From Nonomuraea aurantiaca (GTDB taxonomy: Bacteria; Actinomycetota; Actinomycetes; Streptosporangiales; Streptosporangiaceae): a stretch of DNA of 64,000 nucleotides. This document shows positions 16,927 through 25,175 of this stretch, in pieces. The DNA is taken from assembly GCF_020215705.1 (NCBI RefSeq), contig NZ_JAIWNB010000017.1:1-64000 (forward strand). The letters run 5' to 3'. How positions within the stretch are numbered: the stretch's first letter is position 1; every line of letters starts with the position of its first letter. Below the pieces are notes generated by a model. It was not told where the DNA came from and searched no databases. It saw only the letters and a list, made by a program, of their open reading frames with translations. The translations under genes and the position numbers were made by a program.

Positions 16927-16966
16927 ACCAGTAATAGTGGTTACGTACGACACCAGTTATAGTGGT
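16927..16966. promoter_or_regulatory. Two tandem palindromic operators in a divergent promoter
   Basis: ACCAGTAATAGTGGT (16927-16941) and ACCAGTTATAGTGGT (16952-16966) differ at one base, are spaced 25 bp centre to centre, and are each nearly perfect palindromes. The second contains TATAGT (16958-16963), a -10 box that places the transcript start at the ATG of the CGNR gene (16970), predicting a leaderless message; on the other strand the first site contains TATTAC, a possible -10 for the RidA-like gene. A dimer bound to both sites would shut both promoters. Confidence 0.75.
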
Positions 16967-16969
16967 TTC

Positions 16970-17572
16970 ATGCGAGCGAGTGCAACCGGCCGGATGCTGC
17001 ACGACCCCAAGGGCGGGTCGTTCTGGTTCGACGCCGGCGCCGTCTGCCTGGACTTCGCCCACACGGGCGGCGAGGGCCGTTACGCGGTGTTCGAAACCCT
17101 GCACGAGCCTGCCGACCTGGGCGAATGGCTGGCCGAGCCGCCGCTGGCCGCGGTCATGACGGTCCCCGTGACGGCCCGCGAGCTGACCGCGGCCAAGGCC
17201 CTCCGCCAGGCGATCTGGGACGCGGCGCACGCCCAGGCGGCGCGTCACCCCCTCCCCACCGGGGCGGTCGCGACCATCAACCGGGCCGCGGCCGCGCCGC
17301 CACTGGTCCCCGAGCTCGTTGCCGCCGGCACGACCGCGGGGTGGGTGCGGCCGGTGCGAGCCACGCAAGCGCTGTCGACGCTGGCACGGGAGATGATCGA
17401 GCTGCTGTCGGGGCCGCTCTCCGAGCGCATCCGCGAGTGCGCGAGCGACGACTGCCCGCTCGTGTTCGTCGACTCCTCCCGCCCCGGCGCCCGGCGCTGG
17501 TGCGCCATGGAGCGCTGCGGCAATCGCCACAAACTCCGGGCTCACCGCGCCCGGCGGACCACGGAGCCGTGA
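16970..17572 (+). CDS. CGNR zinc-finger protein with ABATE domain (probable regulator)
   Basis: A 200-aa protein. Residues 15-130 form the ABATE (stress-induced binding) domain beginning FWFDAGAVCLDFAHTGGE; the C-terminus is a CGNR zinc finger, IRECASDDCPLVFVD ... RRWCAMERCGNRHKLRAHRAR, with four cysteines and a basic tail. This family is thought to act in transcription control. It starts at ATG 16970 directly after a -10 box, so the message is probably leaderless. Sharing a symmetrical operator region with the divergent RidA-like gene suggests it controls both, which is inference. Confidence 0.88.
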   Translation: MRASATGRMLHDPKGGSFWFDAGAVCLDFAHTGGEGRYAVFETLHEPADLGEWLAEPPLAAVMTVPVTARELTAAKALRQAIWDAAHAQAARHPLPTGAVATINRAAAAPPLVPELVAAGTTAGWVRPVRATQALSTLAREMIELLSGPLSERIRECASDDCPLVFVDSSRPGARRWCAMERCGNRHKLRAHRARRTTEP

Positions 17573-17620
17573 CCGTTCCCCGACCTGCTCGACGCCCTCA
17601 CCAGGCCAGGGCCCGTCGCG

Positions 17621-17869
17621 TCACCGGAGATCGCGGCGACGTCGTTCCATCGTCTCGTCATGGGCCGATCGCGGCGGCAGGTCAAGGGGCTCCGGGTCGG
17701 ACAGGACGAAGATATCGAACAGGATGCCGCCCACCACGAGGATGGCCACCACGGCGACCACTACATACGGCAGCGATTCAGGTACGAAGATCACCACCGT
17801 CAGAGCGACGAACCCCAGCACCAGAACCGCCACAAACGCGAGGGCGAGCTGCCGCAGTCTCTCCTTCAC
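17621..17869 (-). CDS. Small membrane protein with two transmembrane helices
   Basis: An 82-aa protein with a short basic start (MKERLRQ), two hydrophobic segments (about residues 8-28 and 34-55) joined by a few residues, and a charged cytoplasmic tail (PPRSAHDETMERRRRDLR). No function recognised. It is alone, about 90 bp after the LysR gene on the same strand. The amino-acid pattern is that of a genuine small membrane protein. Confidence 0.6.
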   Translation of the reverse strand: MKERLRQLALAFVAVLVLGFVALTVVIFVPESLPYVVVAVVAILVVGGILFDIFVLSDPEPLDLPPRSAHDETMERRRRDLR

Positions 17870-17957
17870 ACATCCTCCCGATCAGCGCAGGTAAGGGGAA
17901 CACTCAACGGCTTCCTGGCGTATTCGTCGGGAAGCACCACCGCGGATTCCGGCGAAG

Positions 17958-18857
17958 TCACAAATCCGGCGAGCTTCCGGATTCCGCCGCCGAGATGCCG
18001 AGGGCGGACAGGAACGCCGCGGCGACGGGGGAGGGGGAGAAGCGACTCCAGATGAGGTGCTCCATGCGGGCCGGAGCGTCGCGCAACTGGAGGATGGGCA
18101 GGCCGGGAAGCTCGGCCACGAAGGCGGCGGGCAGCAGCCCGATGCACAGGCCCTGCCGGATCAGGCGAGCGATGAAGTCCACGGTCGTCACCTCGAAGGC
18201 GACCTCGCGCCGTACGCCGGCCGCCGCGAACGCCTCGTCCGACTGCGCCCGCGCGGCGGTGCCCGGGGGGAAGTCGACGAACGGTTCGTCCGACAGTTGC
18301 CGCAGGTCCACGCGCTGCTCATCGGCCAGCGGGTGGTCGGGTGGCACCAGGGCGACGAGGTCGCCGCGCCCCAGTTCGCGGCCGCGGACTCCCTTGGGGC
18401 GTGCGCCCAGGGGAAGCCCGAGGAAGGCGGCGTCCAGGGTGCCCTGGCGTACCCCTTCGATGAGATCCTCGCTCGCGCCCGAGCGGAGGCTGATCCGTAC
18501 CTGCCGATGCCGCAGGTGGAACTGTTTCAGCGCGGCCGGCAGATCGACCGCCGCGACCGTGGGGATGGCGCCGATGGCGAGCCGGCCGCGGATCTCGCCG
18601 GCGGCGGCCGCCACCTCGGCGCGGGCTCGTTCGGCGGCGTCGAGCGCCTGGCGGGCCGCGGGGAGGAATGCCTCGCCGGCGGGGGTCAGCCGGACGCGGC
18701 GGCTGGTGCGGTCGAACAGCTTGGCACCCAGCTCACGTTCCAGGCGGGCGATCTGGTGGCTCAGCGCGGACTGGACGACCAGGCACTGCTCGGCGGCGCG
18801 GGTGAAGTTGCTCGTCTCCGCGACCGCGACGACATAGCGCATCTGCTGCAGCTCCAT
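17958..18857 (-). CDS. LysR-family transcriptional regulator
   Basis: A 299-aa LysR protein. The winged helix-turn-helix occupies residues 1-60 (MELQQMRYVVAVAETSNFTR, then QSALSHQIARLERELGAKLF, then RLTPAGEAFL) and the periplasmic-binding-like effector domain fills the rest (LAIGAIPTVAAVDLPAAL; a DAAFLGLPLG loop). It is divergent from the MFS gene at 18937 with 79 bp between them, the classic layout of a LysR activator and its target. The effector ligand is unknown. Confidence 0.93.
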   Translation of the reverse strand: MELQQMRYVVAVAETSNFTRAAEQCLVVQSALSHQIARLERELGAKLFDRTSRRVRLTPAGEAFLPAARQALDAAERARAEVAAAAGEIRGRLAIGAIPTVAAVDLPAALKQFHLRHRQVRISLRSGASEDLIEGVRQGTLDAAFLGLPLGARPKGVRGRELGRGDLVALVPPDHPLADEQRVDLRQLSDEPFVDFPPGTAARAQSDEAFAAAGVRREVAFEVTTVDFIARLIRQGLCIGLLPAAFVAELPGLPILQLRDAPARMEHLIWSRFSPSPVAAAFLSALGISAAESGSSPDL

Positions 18858-18863
18858 GGATCA

Positions 18864-18878
18864 ATCGTGATCCACGAT
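18864..18878. promoter_or_regulatory. Possible LysR box
   Basis: ATCGT-GATCC-ACGAT (18864-18878) is a 5-5-5 interrupted dyad just before the LysR start and inside the divergent promoter, in keeping with the short dyads bound by LysR proteins. Confidence 0.45.
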
Positions 18879-18936
18879 CGGTTCGATGACAAACATGCGT
18901 TGGACTCATTGATCGGCTGTCGCCCAGGCTGGGGGC

Positions 18937-20199
18937 ATGACGGCGATGAGACCTCACAACACGGACGGGGGCCTGTCACGCGGGCTGCTCTTCCTCATGT
19001 CGGTGGCGACCGGGCTGGCGGTCGCGGGCAACTACTTCGCGCAGCCGCTGCTCGACCTGATCGGCCGGGAGCTGGGGATCGGGCCGTCGCGGGCGGCGCT
19101 GGTCGTGACGGCCGCGCAGATCGGGTACGCACTGGGCCTGATCCTGCTGGTGCCGCTCGGTGACCTGGTGGAGCGGCGGCGGCTGGCCATGTCGCTCTAC
19201 GCGGCGACCGCGGTGTTCCTGCTGGTCTCGGCCACCGCGCCCAACGGCACGGTGCTCTTGGTCGGTACGGCCCTCACCGCGCTGACCTCGGTGGGCGCGC
19301 AGGTCGTGGTGCCGTTCGCGGCGACGCTGGCGGCCCCGGCCGAGCGTGGCCGGGTGGTCGGCACGGTGATGACCGGGCTGATGCTCGGCCTGTTGCTGGC
19401 GCGTACCGCGTCCGGAGCATTGGCGGAGGTGGGCGGGTGGCGGACTGTCTACTGGGTGAGTGCGGTCCTGATGGCACTGATGGCCGTGCTCCTGCGCGTC
19501 TTCCTGCCTCGGCTGGATGGGGGAGATGGGGGACACCAGTCGTACGCCGGTCTGCTGCGCTCGACGGTGGCGATGTTCCGGTACGAGCCGTTGCTGCGGT
19601 GGCGGGCGGGCATCGGCGCGTTGAGCCTCGCCTCGTTCAGCGTGCTGTGGACGGCGCTGACCTTCCTGCTGGCGGGCTCGCCGTACGGCTGGTCGGAGTC
19701 GGCCATCGGCCTGTTCGGGCTGGCCGGTGCCGTGGGCGCGCTGACCGCCACGGTGGCGGGGCGGCTGGCCGACCGCGGGTACGTACAGATCGTTTCCGGT
19801 GCCGGGACGGTCCTGCTGGTGGCGTCCTGGTGGGCGCTCGCGGCCGGGGCGCACTCTCTGGTCTGGCTGCTCGCCGGCGTGGTCGTGCTGGACCTGGCGC
19901 ATCAGGCGGTGCTCAACAGCAGCCAGAACGTCCTCTACGCGCTCCGGCCCGAGGCCCGCAACCGGATCAACTCCGCCTTCATGACCTCCCTTTTCGTCGG
20001 CGGCGCGGTGGGGTCCGCGCTGGCCTCGGCGATCTGGGCGCACAGCGGCTGGACCGGCGTGTGCGTCCTGGGCGCCACCCTCTCGGCCGGAACCGTCGTG
20101 CTCTGGGTCCTGGAGCGCATCACCGTTGACCGGGCGACAGGGGAGCCCTCGAAGGTCGTCCGCAACCTCGTCCGTACCCCCACCATCAAGGGAGAATGA
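18937..20199 (+). CDS. MFS transporter (drug/metabolite efflux)
   Basis: A 420-aa membrane protein with 12 predicted helices. It carries the MFS loop 2-3 motif as GDLVERRRLA and a central loop after helix 6 (LDGGDGGHQSYAGLLRS). The nearest pattern is the sugar efflux/multidrug branch often placed next to LysR genes. The first ATG (18937) has GGGGG only 1 bp away, so ATG 18946 may be the actual start (spacing 10). The NmrA-like gene follows 2 bp after its stop, so the two are co-transcribed. Confidence 0.9.
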   Translation: MTAMRPHNTDGGLSRGLLFLMSVATGLAVAGNYFAQPLLDLIGRELGIGPSRAALVVTAAQIGYALGLILLVPLGDLVERRRLAMSLYAATAVFLLVSATAPNGTVLLVGTALTALTSVGAQVVVPFAATLAAPAERGRVVGTVMTGLMLGLLLARTASGALAEVGGWRTVYWVSAVLMALMAVLLRVFLPRLDGGDGGHQSYAGLLRSTVAMFRYEPLLRWRAGIGALSLASFSVLWTALTFLLAGSPYGWSESAIGLFGLAGAVGALTATVAGRLADRGYVQIVSGAGTVLLVASWWALAAGAHSLVWLLAGVVVLDLAHQAVLNSSQNVLYALRPEARNRINSAFMTSLFVGGAVGSALASAIWAHSGWTGVCVLGATLSAGTVVLWVLERITVDRATGEPSKVVRNLVRTPTIKGE

Positions 20200-20201
20200 C
20201 C

Positions 20202-21095
20202 ATGTCGCGCACTGTGCTGATCACCGGCGCCACCGGAACCGTGTCCACCGCACTGATCAACGCGCTGGAAGGCGCCGATGTGCGCCTCCGGGCTCTCGTC
20301 CGCGAAGAGTCCAAAGCGGCCGGCCCGCGTGAGCGGGGCGCCGAGGTCTTCGTCGGTGACCTCGACGACGCTCGGTCGCTGCCGCCCGCCTTCGAGGGCG
20401 TGCGGGACGTGTGGCTGCTCACCCCGAACGGCCCGCGCGCTCCGGAGCACAACATGAACGCCCTGTGGGCCGCCCGCCAGGCCGGTGTGGAGCGCATCGT
20501 GCGCCTGTCCGTCGTCGGCGCGGCACACGACGCGCCGAACCGCAGCGGCAGGCTGCACGCGCTGTCCGACCGGGAGGCCGAACGGTGCGGCATGCGCTGG
20601 ACGATCCTGCGTCCCCACTGGTTCATGCAGAACCTGCTGAACGAGGCGGGCGACATCGCCGCCACGGGCACGTTCTCGCTGAACATGGCCGCGGCGCGGA
20701 TCGGCATGATCGACGTACGCGACATCGCCGAGTGCGCCGCCCGCGTGCTCCTCGACGACCCGGACCGCCACCACGGCCGGACGTACACCCTCACCGGCCC
20801 GCGCTCGCTGACGTTCGACGAGGTCGCCCGCCCATTGAGTCGCGCTCTCGGCAGGTCCGTCACGCACGTGCCGGTCGGCGACGACGCCAAGCGCAAGACA
20901 CTGCTCGGCTACGGCGTTCCGCCGTGGATCGTCGACATGCTGGAGGAGTACGCGCAGGCGTACGAATCCGGCTGGGGAGACTTCACCACCGATACGGTCG
21001 CCGACCTTCTCGGCCGCCCTCCGCGCGACATCGCCGACTTCGCCCGCGACCACGCCGCCGCGTTCGCCCCGGCCGATCGGCAACTACGGGCCTAA
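20202..21095 (+). CDS. NmrA-like NAD(P)-binding protein
   Basis: A 297-aa atypical short-chain dehydrogenase. The nucleotide-binding motif is TGATGTVSTALI near the N-terminus, with LVREESKAAG as the second-strand loop and GDLDDARSLPPAF as the acid-adenine contact; the middle has LSVVGAAHDAPNRSGRLHAL and WTILRPHWFMQNLL, typical of the NmrA/TMR branch. Many members are quinone reductases or redox sensors. ATG 20202 is preferred to ATG 20196 because AGGGAG at 20189-20194 then stands 7 bp away. It is the second gene of the LysR-regulated MFS operon. Confidence 0.88.
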   Translation: MSRTVLITGATGTVSTALINALEGADVRLRALVREESKAAGPRERGAEVFVGDLDDARSLPPAFEGVRDVWLLTPNGPRAPEHNMNALWAARQAGVERIVRLSVVGAAHDAPNRSGRLHALSDREAERCGMRWTILRPHWFMQNLLNEAGDIAATGTFSLNMAAARIGMIDVRDIAECAARVLLDDPDRHHGRTYTLTGPRSLTFDEVARPLSRALGRSVTHVPVGDDAKRKTLLGYGVPPWIVDMLEEYAQAYESGWGDFTTDTVADLLGRPPRDIADFARDHAAAFAPADRQLRA

Positions 21096-21110
21096 CCGTA
21101 ATAGGAAGAC

Positions 21111-21139
21111 TTGACCATCGTCGGCCGAGTTTCTAGATT
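21111..21139 (+). promoter_or_regulatory. Promoter of the first beta-propeller gene, leaderless
   Basis: TTGACC (21111-21116), a 17-bp spacer, then TAGATT (21134-21139). The ATG of the gene begins 7 bp later at 21146, so transcription should start at the A of the ATG. Confidence 0.62.
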
Positions 21140-21145
21140 TCGGTC

Positions 21146-23173
21146 ATGACCTTAATTAGGCGATTCGTGGCGGCGGGGCTCAGCGCCGCCATGCTGCTGA
21201 GCCTGGCTCCCCCCGCCCACGCCGCGGCCGGCCGGCACCCGACGGGCCGGGTGACCGATCTCGGCGTCCCGCTGCAGGACGTGCTCCTCCTCGGCGGCGT
21301 CGTGGCGCCCGGACCCGACGGCCAGGCGGCGCTCTGGGGCGCCTCCTCGGGCACCCCCGCCCACCTCAACGCCGTCGCCCCCGCCACCGGCGCCGAACGC
21401 GGCCGGTTCGACCTGCCGGGCGCCGCCGGGGCCTGGGCGGTGGACGCGACGCCCGACGGCAGCCTCTACGCCGGCACGTACGGCGACGGCCGCCTCTACC
21501 GCTGGACCCGCCAGGGCGGCGTCGCCGACCTGGGCCGCCCCCTGCCGTCGGAGAACTTCATCTGGTCCGTGGCGGCCGGCGAGGGCGCGACCGTCTACGG
21601 CGGCACGTCACCAGGCGGCCGGCTGTTCGGCTACGACCCGGCCGGCGGCGTCCGGGACTACGGCCGGCTGTCCGCTTCGCACGCCTACGTCCGCAGCGTC
21701 TCCTACGCCAACGGCAAGATCTACGCGGGTACGGAGGCCCCGGCGGCCGTCTTCGAGGTCGACGCCGCCACAGGCGTGGCCGAGCGGCTGCCCGCCCCGC
21801 CGGGACTGGACCTGACCGACAAGTGGGCCTACGACGTCAACGCCGTCGGCGGCTTCCTCTACATCAGGTTCGGCGGCGCCTTCCCGGGGCCGTTGCACAT
21901 CTGGGACATCGCCGCCCATGCCTGGACGGACGCCGTCGAGTCGGCCCACGGCCTCGACGTCTCGCCGCCCGACGACCAGGGCCGCGTCTACTTCGTCAAG
22001 GCCGCCGAGCTGGTGCGCTACGACCCGCGCACCCGTACGGTGACCGGGACCGGGATGCCGTTCACGGGGCGGGTGGCGAACACCCGGGGCATCGGCTGGG
22101 CGGAACTGGGCCTGCCCGACTATCCCGGCAAGAGCCTGGTCGGGCTGCTGTGGCGGGGGCTGATGTTCCGCTACAACCCGCAGACCGGCGCGCGCTCGTT
22201 CGTACAGACCGCCATCAAGGGTGAGCCGATCGACATCACCGCTATCGCGGACGGCCCGGACGGCCGCGTCTACACCGGCGGCTTCCTCAACGGCGGGTTC
22301 GCCGCGCTCGACCCGAAGACGGGGGAGCGGACCGAATTCCACACCTTCTCCCAGAGCGAGGCCATGACCGCGCACGCCGGCAAGCTGTACGTCGGCGCCT
22401 ATCCCGAGGCCAGGGTCTACGCCTACGACCCCGCGCTACCGTGGAACAGCACCGAGTACTCGCCCAGCCCGGAACCGGGACCGGCGCCCAACCCGGCCCG
22501 GCTGTTCGACCTCGCGGCCGACAAGCAGATCAGGCCGCGCGCCCTGGTGTCGGCGGGACGCTACCTGGTCGCCGGCACGATGCCCGACCTCGGTCAGCTC
22601 GGCGGGGTGCTGGCGGTGTGGGACCCGGAGAAGGGCGAGCTGAAGCACGCCGCGCGCAACGTCGTACAGGACCAGAGCATCGTGTCGCTGGCCTACCGCG
22701 ATGGCGTCGTCTACGGCGGCACCTCGATCTACGGCGGCCAGTCGGCCACCCCGCCCACCCAGCCCGAGGCCAAGCTGTTCGCCTGGTCGGTGCGGGAGAA
22801 CCGGCTGCTCTGGCAGATCGTCCCCGCGCCGGGCAAGCCGGCCATCCCGGCGCTCACCTTCGACCGCCGCGGGCGGCTGTGGGGGATCGCGGGCGGCGAG
22901 GTGTTCGCGGTGAACGTGGCGGCCCGCAAGGTGGTCTCCAAGGTCACCCTCTCGTCGAGTACGAGCGCGAGCGGCGCCCTGTCCCTCAACCGGAGGGACG
23001 GCCTGCTGTACGGCGCGCACGCGGGGACGGAGGTGTTCGCGCTGGACCCGGTCTCCGGGCGGCGGACGGTGCTGCGGCAGGGACCTGTGCACCACCTCGC
23101 GGTGCACAGGTCGGGGGACGTCTACTTCGCCGAGGGGCCGCGGTTGTTCAGGTATCAGCCGCAGAGCCGGTAG
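21146..23173 (+). CDS. Secreted beta-propeller protein, copy 1
   Basis: A 675-aa exported protein. Residues 1-27 form a signal peptide (MTLIRRFVAAGLSAAMLLSL then PAHAAA). The mature part is built of repeats of about 45-50 residues with a Y-x-G-T-x-x-x-G-R-L-x-x-Y/W motif (YAGTYGDGRLYRW, YGGTSPGGRLFGYDP, YTGGFLNGGFAALDP), the mark of a WD40/PQQ-like or SMP-30-like beta-propeller. No enzyme residues are recognised. It is clearly related to the convergent gene on the other strand, with which its 3' end overlaps by 19 bp. Confidence 0.78.
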   Translation: MTLIRRFVAAGLSAAMLLSLAPPAHAAAGRHPTGRVTDLGVPLQDVLLLGGVVAPGPDGQAALWGASSGTPAHLNAVAPATGAERGRFDLPGAAGAWAVDATPDGSLYAGTYGDGRLYRWTRQGGVADLGRPLPSENFIWSVAAGEGATVYGGTSPGGRLFGYDPAGGVRDYGRLSASHAYVRSVSYANGKIYAGTEAPAAVFEVDAATGVAERLPAPPGLDLTDKWAYDVNAVGGFLYIRFGGAFPGPLHIWDIAAHAWTDAVESAHGLDVSPPDDQGRVYFVKAAELVRYDPRTRTVTGTGMPFTGRVANTRGIGWAELGLPDYPGKSLVGLLWRGLMFRYNPQTGARSFVQTAIKGEPIDITAIADGPDGRVYTGGFLNGGFAALDPKTGERTEFHTFSQSEAMTAHAGKLYVGAYPEARVYAYDPALPWNSTEYSPSPEPGPAPNPARLFDLAADKQIRPRALVSAGRYLVAGTMPDLGQLGGVLAVWDPEKGELKHAARNVVQDQSIVSLAYRDGVVYGGTSIYGGQSATPPTQPEAKLFAWSVRENRLLWQIVPAPGKPAIPALTFDRRGRLWGIAGGEVFAVNVAARKVVSKVTLSSSTSASGALSLNRRDGLLYGAHAGTEVFALDPVSGRRTVLRQGPVHHLAVHRSGDVYFAEGPRLFRYQPQSR

Positions 23174-25101
23174 GTGGAGAAGTTCTCGAAGCGTGACAGG
23201 TACATGTGCTGATCCGGGCCCTTGAGCAGGATCGAGATCGGGCGGGCGATGAGCGTGAGCGTCATCGCCGCCCGGTCGATCCGGTAGGCCTTGCCCTGCA
23301 CCTTGCCGTACAGCATGCCGTCGCGGCCCAGCTCGATGTTGGTGTCCAGCCAGACCTGGGTGGCGGTGGACCACGGGTAGGTCTGGTGCCGCACGCTGCG
23401 CAGGGTCTGGCCGGTGGCCGGGTCGAGCTCGAAGAGCGTGTCCGGGGTGAGCCCCCAGAGCCGGCCCTCGCCGTCGAAGGTGATCGAGCCGAGCGCCAGG
23501 TCGCCGGGCACCGGGGTGCTGGTCCACTTGAGGGTGTCGGTGGCGATGTCGTAGGCGAAGGCACGGGCCTCGCCCTGGGGAGTGCTGGTGCCGCCGAACG
23601 CCGACGTCGTGCCGTACAGGATGCCGTCACGGTAGGCCAGGGCGATGATGCTGTGGCCGGGGATGAGGTTCCGCCTGATCACCGACGTGCCGGTGGCGGG
23701 GTCGAGCAGTCCCAGAGCGCCGCCGATCGTACCGGCCTTGGGCACGGTGCCGAAGGCGAGCCAGTCGCCGGCCGAGACCATGGCGAAGGGCCGGTCCTGC
23801 TCCTGGTCGGCGAGGCCGAGCAGCAGCCGGGGCGCGGTGCCGTCGAACTCGTAGATGCGGGCGCCGGGGTAGACACCGAGGTAGAGCTTGCCCTTGTGGG
23901 TGACGATGCCCTCGCTCTGGCCGACGTTCGGCCAGAACTGCGCCGCGCCGGTCGCCGGGTCGTAGGCGGCCAGGCCGCCGGTGAAGAAGCCGCCCGCGTA
24001 GACGCGGCCGTCGGGGCCGACCCCCATCGACCTGATGGAGACGGGCTGACCGGTCAGCGTGGAGTCGTACAGCCTGCCCCGGCCGCTCTTGCTGTCGTAG
24101 TGCCACATGCGGCCGGTGGAGGAGGTGCCGACGAGCGTGTGGCCGATCCAGCCCAGCGGGCGGGCGGCGGCGCCGCCGAAGTCGGTGAAGCCGAGCCGGG
24201 TCGTCTTCCCGCGCCTGATGTCGTAGACGGCGAGCTCGTCGCCCTGGAAGAGGTAGACGCGGCCGCCGCGCGCCCCGCCGCCGACGGTGAGGCTGTCGAC
24301 GTCGTCCACGACGTCGCGCCAGCGGTTCCTGGCCAGGTCGTAGACGCCCATGGGGTTGGTGCCAGTGGAGGTGCCGAAGCGGACCAGCAGGCGACCGGCC
24401 ACGATGTCGAGGTCGTAGGCGTAGCCGCTGCCCTCGATCGGCGGGTCGATGACCTTGATGAGGGTGCCGTCGGGCTTCAACACCGCCACCTTCATGCTCG
24501 CGGCGCCCATGCCGGCGTAGATCGTGCCGTCCTTGGCGATGGCGAGGTCGCGTATGTACTGCTCACCGGGCACCGGGCTGCCGAGGTCCGAGATCCGCCC
24601 GGTGGCCGTGTCGTAGCGGAAGAGCCGGCCGTTGGGCGAGGTGCCGCCGTAGACGGCGGAGCCGTCGGGGCTGGCGGCCACGGTCCACACGAACGTCTCG
24701 CCCGGCACGGCGATGCCCAGCTCGCTGACCTGATCGGTGACGGGGTCGTAGCGGAAGAGCCGGCCCATGGCCCCGGCCGTGGCGTTGTAGCTGCCCACGT
24801 AGACGGAGTGATCGGGGGCGACGGTGACGGCCCAGGAGCCGAGCGCGTACGGCAGCGGGCGTTCGGCGACCAGGGTGGCGTCCGCCGCGTTCCTGATGCC
24901 GAGGATGGCGGGGCCGGACGCGCTGGAGGTGACCGAGTAGACGCGGGCGCCGTCGCGCGCGGTGCCCGCGGTGGTGGCGCCGGTGAGCGGCAGGGTGCCC
25001 AGGCTCTGGAAGCCGCAGCCTGTCGGCGGCGCAGCGGTTTCGGCCTTGACCGGAGATGTGATGGACAGCGCGATGGCTAATGCCACAGCGAAAATGCGCA
25101 T
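23155..25101 (-). CDS. Secreted beta-propeller protein, copy 2
   Basis: A 648-aa exported paralogue of the previous protein. Signal peptide MRIFAVALAIALSITSPVKA is followed by a Cys-containing start (PPTGCGFQSLG) and the same repeat motifs (YVGSYNATAGAMGRLFRYDP, YGGTSPNGRLFRYDT, YAGGFFTGGLAAYDP). ATG 25101 is used because GGAGGGAACT directly precedes it; a TTG 12 bp upstream would cover the ribosome binding site. The last codons of both genes share 19 bp on opposite strands. Binding of a glycan or other ligand outside the cell is a reasonable but unproven guess. Confidence 0.78.
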   Translation of the reverse strand: MRIFAVALAIALSITSPVKAETAAPPTGCGFQSLGTLPLTGATTAGTARDGARVYSVTSSASGPAILGIRNAADATLVAERPLPYALGSWAVTVAPDHSVYVGSYNATAGAMGRLFRYDPVTDQVSELGIAVPGETFVWTVAASPDGSAVYGGTSPNGRLFRYDTATGRISDLGSPVPGEQYIRDLAIAKDGTIYAGMGAASMKVAVLKPDGTLIKVIDPPIEGSGYAYDLDIVAGRLLVRFGTSTGTNPMGVYDLARNRWRDVVDDVDSLTVGGGARGGRVYLFQGDELAVYDIRRGKTTRLGFTDFGGAAARPLGWIGHTLVGTSSTGRMWHYDSKSGRGRLYDSTLTGQPVSIRSMGVGPDGRVYAGGFFTGGLAAYDPATGAAQFWPNVGQSEGIVTHKGKLYLGVYPGARIYEFDGTAPRLLLGLADQEQDRPFAMVSAGDWLAFGTVPKAGTIGGALGLLDPATGTSVIRRNLIPGHSIIALAYRDGILYGTTSAFGGTSTPQGEARAFAYDIATDTLKWTSTPVPGDLALGSITFDGEGRLWGLTPDTLFELDPATGQTLRSVRHQTYPWSTATQVWLDTNIELGRDGMLYGKVQGKAYRIDRAAMTLTLIARPISILLKGPDQHMYLSRFENFSTYRLCG

Positions 25102-25175
25102 AGTTCCCTCCAAGAGAGATATAACGGCCTTGACCGTAATTTCTCACCTGGCTCTCTGGCAAGACCTGCCAGAAG

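Noticed and set aside
21096..25140. Shared regulatory motif (ACCGTAAT) before both propeller genes
   Set aside because: The 8-bp match lies in opposite orientation relative to the two genes and is too short to claim common control.
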